NCBI RefSeq assembly: GCF_029871235.1
Contig: NZ_SSOM01000034.1
Coordinates: forward strand, 1 to 40,542
DNA: 40,542 nucleotides
Source of the DNA: Pseudomonas sp. BN411
GTDB taxonomy: Bacteria; Pseudomonadota; Gammaproteobacteria; Pseudomonadales; Pseudomonadaceae
Direction of reading: 5' to 3'
How positions within the stretch are numbered: the stretch's first letter is position 1; each line of letters begins with the position of its first letter. A program made the translations under genes and the position numbers. Below are positions 1 to 7,772 of the stretch, piece after piece. The notes under the pieces were generated by a model. The model had not been told where the DNA came from, ran no database searches, and worked only from the letters and a program-made list of their open reading frames with translations.

Positions 1-37
1 TGGACTTGCCCCTATCAAACCGGACACCGGCACCCCG

Positions 38-916
38 TTAAGTTGATGCCTCAGCCAAGCGCCTGAACTCTCGTGGTGAGCGGTAGTTCAATGCGCTGTG
101 CGGATGTTCCTCGTTGTAATGCTCAAAGGCGATGGCCAGATTATGCAGGGCCGTCGCTCGATCAGGCTTGGGCATGTGGTGGATGTAGTCACGCTTCATG
201 GTCTTCACGAAGCTCTCCGCCATGCCATTGCTCTGCGGGCTGCACACTGGGGTGGTCAGGGGCAGCAGGCCGATCTGTCGGGCAAAGGCTCGGGTCTGTT
301 CGGCGGTATAAGCCGAGCCGTTATCGCTCAGCCATTGCACCGGCGATGCGGGCAGTTCGCCACCGAAGCGTTGTTCAACAGCTTCCAGCATCACGTCGCG
401 GACATCGTCGCCGCTGTAGCCGTTTGGGCTGGCCACCCAGCTGATGGCTTCGCGATCACAGCAGTCCAGGGCGAAGGTCACACGCAGTTTGTCACCATCC
501 TCGCAGCGGAACTCGAAGCCATCCGAACACCAGCGGGTGTTGCTCGTGTCCACCGCGACACGACCTTCGTGACGCCGTGCCACGCCCGGCTGTTTGCGCC
601 GGCGCTCCAGCAACAGATCGTGGTCACGCATGACCCGGTAAATCCGCTTCACGTTGACCGGTGGCAGGGCCTGTTGCTCATGCTGTCGACGCAACAGCCC
701 CCACACCCGCCGATAGCCATAGCTGGGCAACGTGCCGACTGCCTGCTTGATCTGTTCGACCAGGACTCCATCGTTGAGCGCCCGGCGCCGACGCGGCTGC
801 GGCCCTGGAGCGGGCTGTTTGAGTCGAGCCGTCAATTGCGAGCGCGCTACACCGAGACTTTCACTGACCGCTTTCACTGGTCGTCCCCCGGCAACAAGGG
901 TGAGTGCGCAAGCCAT
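38..916 (-). CDS. IS3-family (IS2 group) transposase OrfB, DDE integrase domain
   Basis: This frame encodes the catalytic part of the transposase, which acts on the element's own ends. The 292 residues show an HTH_21-type N-terminal region ([14 protein letters not shown]) followed by an rve integrase core. The acidic triad is visible as the Asp of RWCSDGFEF, the Asp of LSDNGSAY and the Glu of [12 protein letters not shown]. The C-terminal [20 protein letters not shown] block is typical of the family, and the whole closely resembles IS2 OrfB as I remember it. Its ATG lies inside the end of orfA in the -1 frame, so it is probably made as an OrfAB fusion by -1 frameshifting. No truncation or internal stop is visible, so the element may be active. 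Confidence 0.93.
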   Translation of the reverse strand: MACALTLVAGGRPVKAVSESLGVARSQLTARLKQPAPGPQPRRRRALNDGVLVEQIKQAVGTLPSYGYRRVWGLLRRQHEQQALPPVNVKRIYRVMRDHDLLLERRRKQPGVARRHEGRVAVDTSNTRWCSDGFEFRCEDGDKLRVTFALDCCDREAISWVASPNGYSGDDVRDVMLEAVEQRFGGELPASPVQWLSDNGSAYTAEQTRAFARQIGLLPLTTPVCSPQSNGMAESFVKTMKRDYIHHMPKPDRATALHNLAIAFEHYNEEHPHSALNYRSPREFRRLAEAST

Positions 917-1266
917 TTTCGCGAGCGAGCGATCTCCACCGCTTCCTTGAGGATCTCGGCCTCCATGGTCTTCTTGCCCAGCATCCGTTGCAGCTCGCGG
1001 ATCTGTTTCAGCGCGTCGGCCAACTCAGAGGCCGGCACCACGGCCTCACCGGCACTGACCGCCGACAGGCTGCCGTCCTGATAGAGCTTGCGCCAGTGGA
1101 ACAATTGGTTGGGATTGATGCCATTGCGCCGGGCCACCACCGAGACGCTTTGCCCGGGTTCGAAACTTTCGCGCACCATGGCCAGCTTCTCCTCGGCACT
1201 CCAACGGCGGCGCCGCTCCTGGCCGAGCACTTCGATGGTTTTGTCTTTGCTGGTAGTCATAAACAC
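874..1266 (-). CDS. IS3-family (IS2 group) transposase OrfA, helix-turn-helix
   Basis: OrfA is the DNA-binding part of the IS transposase (HTH_8/transposase_8 family). It has 130 residues: a helix-turn-helix region ([17 protein letters not shown], then [18 protein letters not shown]) and a C-terminal leucine-zipper-like helix ([25 protein letters not shown]). It overlaps orfB by 43 bp. The overlap contains CGAAAATGG on the coding strand, where the A-run could act as a slippery site and the ATG of orfB is embedded. The run is shorter than the A6G heptamer I remember for IS2, so termination-reinitiation is an alternative to frameshifting. The annotated ATG is taken by default; a second in-frame ATG lies two codons downstream. 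Confidence 0.88.
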   Translation of the reverse strand: MFMTTSKDKTIEVLGQERRRRWSAEEKLAMVRESFEPGQSVSVVARRNGINPNQLFHWRKLYQDGSLSAVSAGEAVVPASELADALKQIRELQRMLGKKTMEAEILKEAVEIARSRKWLAHSPLLPGDDQ

Positions 1267-1330
1267 AGTCGTTTGCCTATCCCTTATGGTAAGGGGGAAA
1301 CGGTGTCCTGTGTTTCAAGGGGCTCGCCCA

Positions 1331-1600
1331 TGCCCTCACCCCAGCCCTCTCCCTGAAGAGGAGAGGGGGCGGTCCGTGCGGGCGATCTGGCAGGTGCAGA
1401 ACCTACATTTCCCTCACCCCAACCCTCTCCCAGAGGGAGAGGGGGCTATCCGTGCGGGCCTTCGGGCTGATGCGCTCCCTGTGGGGGCGATTTCAATCGC
1501 TGAGCAGACCGCAGGTCTGCCTGATCAACGCCCAGCAAACCTGACATTTCCCTCGCCCCAACCCCGCCCTTCGCCCCAGAGGGAGAGGGAGCCATCCGTG
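1331..1600. repeat. Cluster of GC-rich intergenic inverted repeats
   Basis: The region between the insertion sequence and the next gene holds three imperfect copies of a motif of the form CCCTCACCCCAACCCTCTCCC followed by its complement AGAGGGAGAGGG (about 1334-1366, 1411-1443 and 1551-1590). A related inverted copy sits at 21727-21761. A REP-like element (GTGGGGGCGATTTCAATCGC, 1481-1500) lies between copies two and three, and a half-site with GAATTCATTCGC is at 1631-1654. The REP-like parts match units of the array at 10385-10668. No coding region is supported here. Confidence 0.7.
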
Positions 1601-1664
1601 CAAGCATCCCGCCTAGTGCATGCCTCACCTGTGGGAACGAATTCATTCGCGATGTCCTGTGGAT

Positions 1665-1688
1665 AAAAAAAGCCGCCTTTCGGCGGCT
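1665..1688 (-). terminator. Rho-independent terminator of the ABC binding-protein gene
   Basis: On the minus strand this reads as a 7-bp stem AGCCGCC/GGCGGCT with a 4-base loop followed by a run of seven T. It lies 43 bp beyond the stop codon of the substrate-binding protein at 1732-2784. Confidence 0.85.
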
Positions 1689-1731
1689 CTCATGACTCCC
1701 TGTCAGCGACCTCCTGTCCAGGACTTCCCTG

Positions 1732-2784
1732 TCAACGCGAGGCCTGTCCTGGCCCCTGCAAGGCCGCGTCGATGAAACGCGGGTCCACCCATTCGCTCAC
1801 CTGGAATCCCCGGCGGATCAGGCGTTCCTTGGCCGCCAGGTCCACACCCTGCTGAAGCAGGCCGATGAATTCGGCGTCCAGGCGCGGATCGAAGTACCGG
1901 CTGAAATTCTCCTGGGCCAGGTCGTTCCGAAGAATCGCCGGCGGGTAGCTGGACAGGCGCGATACCAGCTCCACGTAGGCATCCTTGTTGGCGTCGTCAC
2001 GCAGCCAGCTCACCGCCTGCTGTTGGGCCTTTACCAGGCGACCCACCACATCCGGGTAATTTCGGATGAAGTCACCGGTGGCCACCAGCACAGCCTGGGT
2101 GCTACCGGCGCCGTCGAGGTCGCGGGAACTCAGCGGCAGTTCCGCGAGGCCGCGCTCGCGCAGGGCGATCAGGTTGGAGAGGCCCCAGGTCGCGTCGATC
2201 TGCTTGGCCGCCAGGGCCGCGCCGGCAGCATTGAAGTCGAGGTTGATCACTTTCAGGTCGCGCTCGCTGAGGCCCTGGCTGGCCAGGGCGCTGGCGAAGG
2301 ACAGCTGGAGGGCAGTGCCACGGAACACGGCGACGCGTTTGCCCTTGAGGTCCTGCAGGGTCTTGATGCCGGAGCCCGGTACCACGCCGAGGTAACTCTT
2401 CACGCCACGGGTATTGGCGCTGACCACCCGGGTATCCAGGCCGTTGGCCTTGCCGACGATGGCCGCCAGGTCGCCGAGGTAGGCGAAGTCCACCTGGCCG
2501 TTGGCCAGGGCTTCGTTGATCACCGGGCCGGCGCCCTTGAAGAAGCGCCAGTCGATGCGGATACCGTCCTTGGCGAACTCCTGCTCGAAGAGCTTCCGCT
2601 CACGCAGGACGTCAACCACGCCGCCACCACTGTGCCCACTGCCGGCGCTGAGGTCGGGCACGGCGATGCGGATGGATTCGGGCTGGGCCGAGGTGGCCTG
2701 GGCGGCCAGCGGAAAGGCCCCGAGCAGACCGATCAGCAATGGAGAGGCAAAGGCTCCGAGGACATGGTTGAGCAGGGTTTTCAT
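1732..2784 (-). CDS. ABC transporter substrate-binding protein, sulfonate/sulfate-ester (SsuA/AtsR) type
   Basis: This is a periplasmic receptor for an ABC importer. The 350-residue protein begins with a signal peptide (hydrophobic core LLIGLLGAFPLAAQA, cleavage likely after AQA around residue 29). It continues as an SsuA/NMT1-type two-lobe binding protein, with IRIAVPDLSAG at the first strand, GQVDFAYLGDLA and LKGKRVAVFRGTALQ. The start has AGGAG nine bases upstream. It is transcribed away from the fused permease and ATPase at 3087-5533, which probably complete the transporter. The closest remembered arrangement is atsRBC of pseudomonads, which also has a double-length permease, but there the receptor is in line with the other genes. 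The substrate (alkanesulfonate, sulfate ester, taurine-like) is inferred from family only. Confidence 0.75.
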   Translation of the reverse strand: MKTLLNHVLGAFASPLLIGLLGAFPLAAQATSAQPESIRIAVPDLSAGSGHSGGGVVDVLRERKLFEQEFAKDGIRIDWRFFKGAGPVINEALANGQVDFAYLGDLAAIVGKANGLDTRVVSANTRGVKSYLGVVPGSGIKTLQDLKGKRVAVFRGTALQLSFASALASQGLSERDLKVINLDFNAAGAALAAKQIDATWGLSNLIALRERGLAELPLSSRDLDGAGSTQAVLVATGDFIRNYPDVVGRLVKAQQQAVSWLRDDANKDAYVELVSRLSSYPPAILRNDLAQENFSRYFDPRLDAEFIGLLQQGVDLAAKERLIRRGFQVSEWVDPRFIDAALQGPGQASR

Positions 2785-3086
2785 GCTGGCGCGCTCCTTG
2801 GCTGGCTGCCGCCGGCAATCACCGGCGCTGTGGAGCGGAAGCTAGGCGCGAGTTCATAGGCCAAACAAATATTAAAAATTCATTTTTTAGTAACTGAACG
2901 GCCTAAGCGAAGCGCGGCGCGGCCTGCGATGGGGCATGCAGCAAAGGCATAAAAAATATGAGCAGAAGGCATCGGCCGGCGCCTTCCCGGCGCTGAATCA
3001 GCGTGTTTTTATCCAAGTCAGTCATTAATTAACTTGTTTTTATTCCATAAACGAATAAATCAAGAACTACCGTTCGGGAGATGGAA
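2785..3086. promoter_or_regulatory. AT-rich divergent promoter region of the ABC transporter
   Basis: This 302-bp gap separates the two divergent transporter transcripts and is much richer in A+T than the flanking genes, especially 2860-2895 and 3000-3062. Visible symmetry includes AAAAAT-TC-ATTTTT near 2872-2886 and TATTC-N7-GAATA at 3041-3057. AT-rich operators are usual for CysB/LysR-type control of sulfur genes, but no specific site can be assigned by eye. No ORF with a convincing start is seen. Confidence 0.5.
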
Positions 3087-4673
3087 ATGAGCCGAACCCT
3101 GACCTGGGCGCCCGCTGCGCTTGCCCCACCGGGCTGGCTGCGCGGTCATGCCGATGCCCTTCTGCCCTGGCTGCTGCCCCTTGGCCTGGCCCTGCTCTGG
3201 GTGCTTGCGAGCCGCTTCCACTGGATGAGCGAGCAGATCCTGCCGGCGCCCGCACTGGTCTGGCAGAGCGCCGTGGAATTCGGCTCCGGCGAACTCTGGA
3301 GCCACCTGTGGATAAGCCTGCAGCGGCTGTTCTGGGGCCTACTGGCGGGTGTCGCCGGCGGCCTGTTGCTGGGCACCTGGCTGGGCGCTTCGAAACGCGC
3401 CGAGGCACTGGTGTATCCGACCTTCGTGGCCCTGGCGCAGATCCCCACACTGGCCTGGATTCCGCTGTTCATGCTGTTTTTCGGCATCGGCGAACTGCTC
3501 AAGCTGGTGGTGCTGATCAAGGCGGTCGTGGTCCCGGTAACCCTGCATACCCTGGTAGGCGTGCGCGATGCCCAGCCCAAGCTGCGCGAGGCCGCCGCGG
3601 TCCTGCGCCTGCCCCGGCACCTGCTGTTCCTGCGCCTGCTGTTGCCTGCCGCCCTGCCTGCCTTCCTCGCCGGCTTGCGCCTGGCCCTGGCCACCGGCTG
3701 GACCTCGCTGCTGGCGGTGGAGCTGCTGGCTTCCAGCGAAGGCCTGGGCTACCTGATGGTCTGGGGCCGCCAGCTGTTCATGCTCGATCTGGTGTTCCTC
3801 TGCATCCTGCTCATCGGCCTGGTCGGGGCGCTGATGGACCGCAGCTTTGGCGTAGTGGAACTGCACCTGCTGCATTGGCCGCAGCCAGCCACTGGCGAGC
3901 AGCGCCGGCGTCATGCCGCCAGTGGCTGGCGACGTCTGCAAGGCGCCCTGCTGCCCCTCGCGCTGCTGACAATCTGGCAAACCAGCAGCAGCCTCGGCTG
4001 GGTCGACCGCAACATCCTCGCCTCGCCGCTGGACGTGGCGCGCAGTCTGGCGGACGGCTTCAACGATGGCTCCCTGCCCCACGCCATGCAGCTCAGCCTG
4101 CAACGCACCCTGGCCGGTCTGGCCGTCGGCGGAGGCGCAGGTTTCCTGCTGGGCCTGCTGCTGGGACTCTCGGTCCGAGCCGAACGCCTGCTGGGGCCGA
4201 GCCTGTCGGCGCTGCGCCAGGTGGCCCTGTTCGCCTGGGTGCCGCTGCTCACCGCCTGGTTCGGCCTGGGCGAAGCGGCCAAGGTGGTGTTCGTCAGCCT
4301 GGCGGCCTTCTTCCCGCTGTTCATCGCCACCCAGCGCGGCATCGCCGGCCTGTCACCACAACTGGAGGAAGCCGCTCGTGCGCTGCGCCTGAACCTGGGC
4401 AAACGCCTGCTCCTGCTGGTGCTGCCCGGCGCGGCCCCGGCGATATTCGCTGGCCTGCGCCTGGCGCTGATCTATGCCTGGCTGGGCACCATCGGCGCCG
4501 AGTACTTCATGCCGTCCGATGGCGGCATCGCCAGCCTGATGCTCGGCGCGCAGCAGCTGTTCCGCATGGATCAGGTCATGGCCGCCATGGTGCTGGTAGG
4601 CCTGGTCGGCGCCCTGCTCGGCGCCCTCGGACAACGCATCGAAACGCGCGCGACGCGCTGGAGACACGCATGA
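3087..4673 (+). CDS. ABC transporter permease, two fused BPD_transp_1 domains
   Basis: This is the membrane channel of the importer. The single polypeptide (528 residues) carries two permease domains, roughly 60-270 and 320-520. Each has its own EAA loop for contact with the ATPase: LREAAAVLRLPRHLLFLRLL in the first half and LEEAARALRLNLGKRLLLLV in the second, each followed by a matching P-AxF/IFAGLRLAL segment. Usual SsuC-type permeases are about half this length and act as dimers, so this is a pseudo-dimer. An ATG at 3081 directly abuts the GGGAG ribosome site; the ATG at 3087 has a six-base spacing and is preferred. The stop overlaps the start of the ATPase gene (ATGA), which shows translational coupling. 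AtsB-like by architecture; substrate unproven. Confidence 0.82.
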   Translation: MSRTLTWAPAALAPPGWLRGHADALLPWLLPLGLALLWVLASRFHWMSEQILPAPALVWQSAVEFGSGELWSHLWISLQRLFWGLLAGVAGGLLLGTWLGASKRAEALVYPTFVALAQIPTLAWIPLFMLFFGIGELLKLVVLIKAVVVPVTLHTLVGVRDAQPKLREAAAVLRLPRHLLFLRLLLPAALPAFLAGLRLALATGWTSLLAVELLASSEGLGYLMVWGRQLFMLDLVFLCILLIGLVGALMDRSFGVVELHLLHWPQPATGEQRRRHAASGWRRLQGALLPLALLTIWQTSSSLGWVDRNILASPLDVARSLADGFNDGSLPHAMQLSLQRTLAGLAVGGGAGFLLGLLLGLSVRAERLLGPSLSALRQVALFAWVPLLTAWFGLGEAAKVVFVSLAAFFPLFIATQRGIAGLSPQLEEAARALRLNLGKRLLLLVLPGAAPAIFAGLRLALIYAWLGTIGAEYFMPSDGGIASLMLGAQQLFRMDQVMAAMVLVGLVGALLGALGQRIETRATRWRHA

Positions 4674-5533
4674 ATGCTTTCAATCCCTCGGCCCGGGAAG
4701 CGGCCAACCAGCCCCACGCCATTGCGCCCCTGGTCAGCTTCGATCGGGTGGGCAAGGTCTTCTCGGTCGATGGCCAGGCCTTCGAGGCCATCCAGGATTT
4801 CAGCCTGGCGATCAACGAGGGCGAGTTCATCGCCATCGTCGGCTCCAGCGGTTGCGGCAAGTCCACCCTGCTGCGCCTGCTGGTAGGACTGGACACGGAA
4901 TTCAGCGGTGAAATCCGCGTAGACGGCGCGCCGGTCTCGGGCATTGGCGGCGAGCGCGGCATCGTGTTCCAGGAGCACCGGTTGTTCCCCTGGCTGACGG
5001 TGGCGCAGAACATCGGCCTGGGGCTGGTGAACGAGAAACTCACCCAGGGCGAGCGAGCCCGGCGAGTGCACGAGTTCGTACAACTGGTGGGACTGAAGGG
5101 GTTCGAGTCGGCCTACCCGCACCAGCTTTCCGGTGGCATGGCGCAGCGCGTGGCGATCGCTCGCGGTCTGGTGGCCAGTCCGCGCATCCTGTTGCTCGAC
5201 GAGCCTTTCGGCGCCCTCGATGCGCTGACCCGCCAGCAATTGCAGGACGAGCTGCTGGCCATCCGCGAACGCTCCGGCATCACCACCCTGCTGGTCACCC
5301 ACGATGCCGAGGAGGCCATCTACCTGGCCGACCGGGTGGTGGTCATGGCGCCGAGACCCGGGCGGATCAAGTCAGTGGTGGAGATCGGCCTGCCCCATCC
5401 ACGGCAGCGCACGGGGGCGGATTTCCACAGGCTGCGGGAGCAATTGCTGCATCAGCTCACGGGGGATGGCGACTATCTGCCGCCGGTTCTGCAGCGGGTG
5501 GAGGGGGTGCGGCCGGAGTTCATTGCGCTCTGA
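4670..5533 (+). CDS. ABC transporter ATP-binding protein, SsuB/TauB/AtsC type
   Basis: This is the cytoplasmic ATPase that powers the fused permease upstream. The 287 residues contain Walker A (GSSGCGKST), the Q-loop (VFQEHRLFPWL), the signature LSGGMAQR, Walker B with the D-loop ([12 protein letters not shown]) and the switch His (LLVTHDAEEA), all intact. FQEHRLFPWLTV is typical of the nitrate/sulfonate/taurine ATPase subfamily. The N-terminus is about 20 residues longer than usual; the ATG at 4670 overlaps the permease stop by four bases and is taken for that reason. It is followed at 5554-5693 by a hairpin repeat cluster that may end the transcript. Confidence 0.85.
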   Translation: MNAFNPSAREAANQPHAIAPLVSFDRVGKVFSVDGQAFEAIQDFSLAINEGEFIAIVGSSGCGKSTLLRLLVGLDTEFSGEIRVDGAPVSGIGGERGIVFQEHRLFPWLTVAQNIGLGLVNEKLTQGERARRVHEFVQLVGLKGFESAYPHQLSGGMAQRVAIARGLVASPRILLLDEPFGALDALTRQQLQDELLAIRERSGITTLLVTHDAEEAIYLADRVVVMAPRPGRIKSVVEIGLPHPRQRTGADFHRLREQLLHQLTGDGDYLPPVLQRVEGVRPEFIAL

Positions 5534-5553
5534 TCGGCGTCCCCTCGCGGAAA

Positions 5554-5693
5554 CGTTGGGCTTCGCTGCGCTCTGCCCAACCTATGGAAAAGCGCATCGT
5601 TGATTGGGCCGATGGAGCCTCGCAATAACCGTAGGTTGCGGCTGAGCTACGCGAAGCCCAACGATTCCCCGCACCGCGTTGGGCTTCGCTGCA
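5554..5693. repeat. REP-like hairpin repeat, copy 1 of a six-member family
   Basis: Three units of the motif GTTGGGCTTCGCTGCGCTCTGCCCAACCTA occur here: direct at 5554, inverted near 5630-5662, and a partial direct unit at 5678. Each unit can fold on itself (GTTGGGC...GCCCAAC) and opposite units can pair. It separates the convergent ATPase and diguanylate cyclase genes. Related copies are at 15513, 18417, 21626, 23125 and 25657. Confidence 0.8.
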
Positions 5694-5696
5694 CGA

Positions 5697-6668
5697 TCAA
5701 TCGGCGAGGACGATCTGGTCCTTCCCACTGCGCTTGGCCTGGTACATCGCGGCGTCGGCGCGGGCGTAAAGGCTGTCGAGGTTGCCGTCGTCGCGCAGGT
5801 TGGCCAGGCCCTGGCTGACGGTGATGCCGAAGCTCGTACCGTCGACGTTGAAGAGCAGGCGGTGCACTTCCCGTTGCAGGCGTTCGGCGATCTGCAACGC
5901 CAGGTCAGGCGGGCAGCCGGGCAGCAGCGCGGCGAATTCCTCGCCACCGATGCGGCCGAACAGGTCGCCCCGGCGCAGCGTGTTGGCGCCGCACTGGGCG
6001 ATGCGCTGCAGCACCTGGTCGCCCATCTGGTGGCCGTGGGTGTCGTTGATCTTCTTGAAGTCATCGACGTCCAGCAGGATGAACGCCAACGGGCTGCCGA
6101 ACTGCACGGAGTGCTCGAACTCGCGCTGGGCGCATTCGAAGAAGTGCCGACGGTTGCTGCTCATGGTCAGCACGTCGGTGGTGGCCAGGCGGTGCAGTTC
6201 ACCTTCCAGCTGTTTCTTCTCGGTGATGTCTTCGGCAATGCCGACGACGATGGTCGGATGCCCTTGCCCGCCACGCTGGCTGATGAAGCACTTGTCGCTG
6301 ATCCAGCGGAGCTGGCCGTCGGCGCGGATGATGCGGTACTCGCGCGCCTCGATGGCGCCCTTCTCCAGCACGTCGGCGAAGCTCTGCGCGGCGTACTCCA
6401 GGTCGTCCGGGTAGATGCAGTTGCGCCACTCGTTGTAGTCCGCCAGCAGCAGGGCTGCCGAGCGGCCGAACATGGTCTCGTAGGCGGGGCTGACGTAGAT
6501 GATCCGCTGGGCCTCCCAGTCGAAGGCCCAGAGCACGGCATTCACGCTGCCCAACAGGCTGCTGTAGATGGTTTCGCGTTCGCGCAGCCGCTCCACCTCG
6601 CCACGGCTGTGAAGCAAGGCGAGGGTGAGTTTTTCCAGTTCGCTTGGAGATTCGAGGGACGTTTCCAT
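5697..6668 (-). CDS. PAS-GGDEF diguanylate cyclase
   Basis: This probably synthesises cyclic di-GMP from two GTP in the cytoplasm; there are no membrane segments. The 323 residues show a short N-terminal helix (1-35), a PAS_3-type sensor domain (about 40-150, with WISDKCFISQRGG and the closing GIAEDITEKKQ) and a GGDEF domain (about 160-320). The catalytic motif is GGEEF at 241-245. An RxxD product-inhibition site (RRGD, 232-235) lies five residues before it, so feedback control is expected. The start of the GGDEF domain reads DVLTMSSNRR rather than the common DxLTGLxNRR. The start codon has AAGG about ten bases upstream, which is weak. The ligand of the PAS domain is unknown. Confidence 0.9.
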   Translation of the reverse strand: METSLESPSELEKLTLALLHSRGEVERLRERETIYSSLLGSVNAVLWAFDWEAQRIIYVSPAYETMFGRSAALLLADYNEWRNCIYPDDLEYAAQSFADVLEKGAIEAREYRIIRADGQLRWISDKCFISQRGGQGHPTIVVGIAEDITEKKQLEGELHRLATTDVLTMSSNRRHFFECAQREFEHSVQFGSPLAFILLDVDDFKKINDTHGHQMGDQVLQRIAQCGANTLRRGDLFGRIGGEEFAALLPGCPPDLALQIAERLQREVHRLLFNVDGTSFGITVSQGLANLRDDGNLDSLYARADAAMYQAKRSGKDQIVLAD

Positions 6669-6743
6669 TCGGCCACTACCTTAAAAGGACCTGCCTTTGA
6701 CAGATTAGGCGGGCAAAAGTGCTCCCGGCGATAGAACCGACGG

Positions 6744-7772
6744 TCAGGCGTGGCTGGCATGACGGAAGGCGGCGAAGCGATTGAGCAACCGGTGCAGGGC
6801 GAACACCGCCACCAGGGTGAGGAACACCGCCACGCACACCGAACTCAGGCGGTAGGCGATGGAATAGACCACATCGTGCTGCGGCGTGAGGTACTGGCCG
6901 AAGACGATGGCCAGGGTGGTCAACGCGCCGAAGCCGATGCCCTGGGCGCCTTCCAGCACATGGATGCGGGCGCAGCAGAAGGCCGCCGTCCAGTACATCA
7001 GGGTCACCAGCGGCAGTACGTCGTAGTGGCTGTAGAGCACCAGTTGCAGCACCAGGCCGATGGCGCAGCCCAGCAGGGTGCCCATGGCGCGGATGCGCCC
7101 GGCGAAGCGGATGCCGTTCCAGTGCATGGGGAACAGCACCAGGATCGACGCCACCTGGGCCGACAGCGAGTCACGCAGGTCGAAGCTCTGGAACACCATG
7201 AACGACAGGGTAGCGATGGTGGCGCCGAGCACGGCCTCGTGACGCTGGCTAGGCAGGTCCTTGGCGGGCATCTGCCGGGGCGGGCGCGGCTCGGCGTCGG
7301 GGAAGAGGTAGAACATCAGCCAGGCGATCAGCACCGTCAGGCCGGCGGCCACCAGGTTGCTGGTGACCAGGTCGTAGAGGTGGGTATCCGGGTAGCTGGC
7401 GAAGTGCAGCTGGATGGACAGGAACACGCTGCCCAGTGCGCCGAACATGAACAGCGGCCCCTGGGCCATCAGACGGAAGCGCCAGAGGAACGCCAGGAAG
7501 GTCAGGGGCGCCATCAACTGCGGTCGGTCGCCGAACAGGCCGTAGATCAGCAGCACTTCGACGCTGACCACCACCGACTGCAAGAGGAACTGGCGGACGA
7601 CGTGGGCGTTGATGCTCGGCGTGAGGCCCAGCAGAAGCATGGGATAGACGCAGAAGAACGAGCCGTTGTCCCAGCCCATCAGCTTGCAGATGAACAGCCC
7701 GAGGGTGCCGCCGCCGGCGAGGCGCAGGCACTGGCGCAGGTCGTTCTCGGTGAGGGCGGTCTTGCGGCTCAT
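6744..7772 (-). CDS. DUF2955/FUSC-like inner-membrane protein, efflux partner
   Basis: This 342-residue integral membrane protein has two blocks of hydrophobic helices (about 15-155 and 190-335) separated by a polar linker (EPRPPRQMPAKDLPSQRHEA). That layout resembles DUF2955 and half-size aromatic-acid exporter (FUSC/AaeB-like) proteins. Its ATG overlaps the stop of the HlyD-type gene (TGATG), so the two are co-translated and probably form an efflux pump of unknown substrate. The divergent LysR gene at 8985 is the likely regulator. Because the HlyD partner is frameshifted, this pump may be inactive in this strain even though this gene is intact. Confidence 0.75.
   Translation of the reverse strand: MSRKTALTENDLRQCLRLAGGGTLGLFICKLMGWDNGSFFCVYPMLLLGLTPSINAHVVRQFLLQSVVVSVEVLLIYGLFGDRPQLMAPLTFLAFLWRFRLMAQGPLFMFGALGSVFLSIQLHFASYPDTHLYDLVTSNLVAAGLTVLIAWLMFYLFPDAEPRPPRQMPAKDLPSQRHEAVLGATIATLSFMVFQSFDLRDSLSAQVASILVLFPMHWNGIRFAGRIRAMGTLLGCAIGLVLQLVLYSHYDVLPLVTLMYWTAAFCCARIHVLEGAQGIGFGALTTLAIVFGQYLTPQHDVVYSIAYRLSSVCVAVFLTLVAVFALHRLLNRFAAFRHASHA

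Larger units (their letters stand above)
1..1330 (-). mobile_element. IS2-group IS3-family insertion sequence
   Basis: This is a complete-looking insertion sequence with two overlapping transposase frames (orfA 874-1266, orfB 38-916) on the minus strand. Base 1 begins TGGACTTGCCCCTATC, which resembles the right terminus I remember for IS2. The reverse complement of 1301-1330 begins TGGGCGAGCCCC. The two termini share TGG, GCCCCT and GGACACCG in the same order with one gap, so they form imperfect inverted repeats of about 30 bp. The left end is therefore placed at about 1330. The element starts exactly at the window edge, so the target duplication (usually 5 bp in this group) cannot be tested. 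Confidence 0.88.

Noticed and set aside
98-1081. Long plus-strand ORF of 327 codons over the insertion sequence
   Set aside because: It is antisense to the clear DDE transposase frames, has no recognisable domain and no ribosome site; it results from GC-rich third positions.
3308-5533. 741-codon plus-strand frame that joins the permease region to the ATPase
   Set aside because: Only its last 287 residues are real. The upstream part is an alternative frame of the permease gene, low in complexity and rich in Arg, Ala and Pro.
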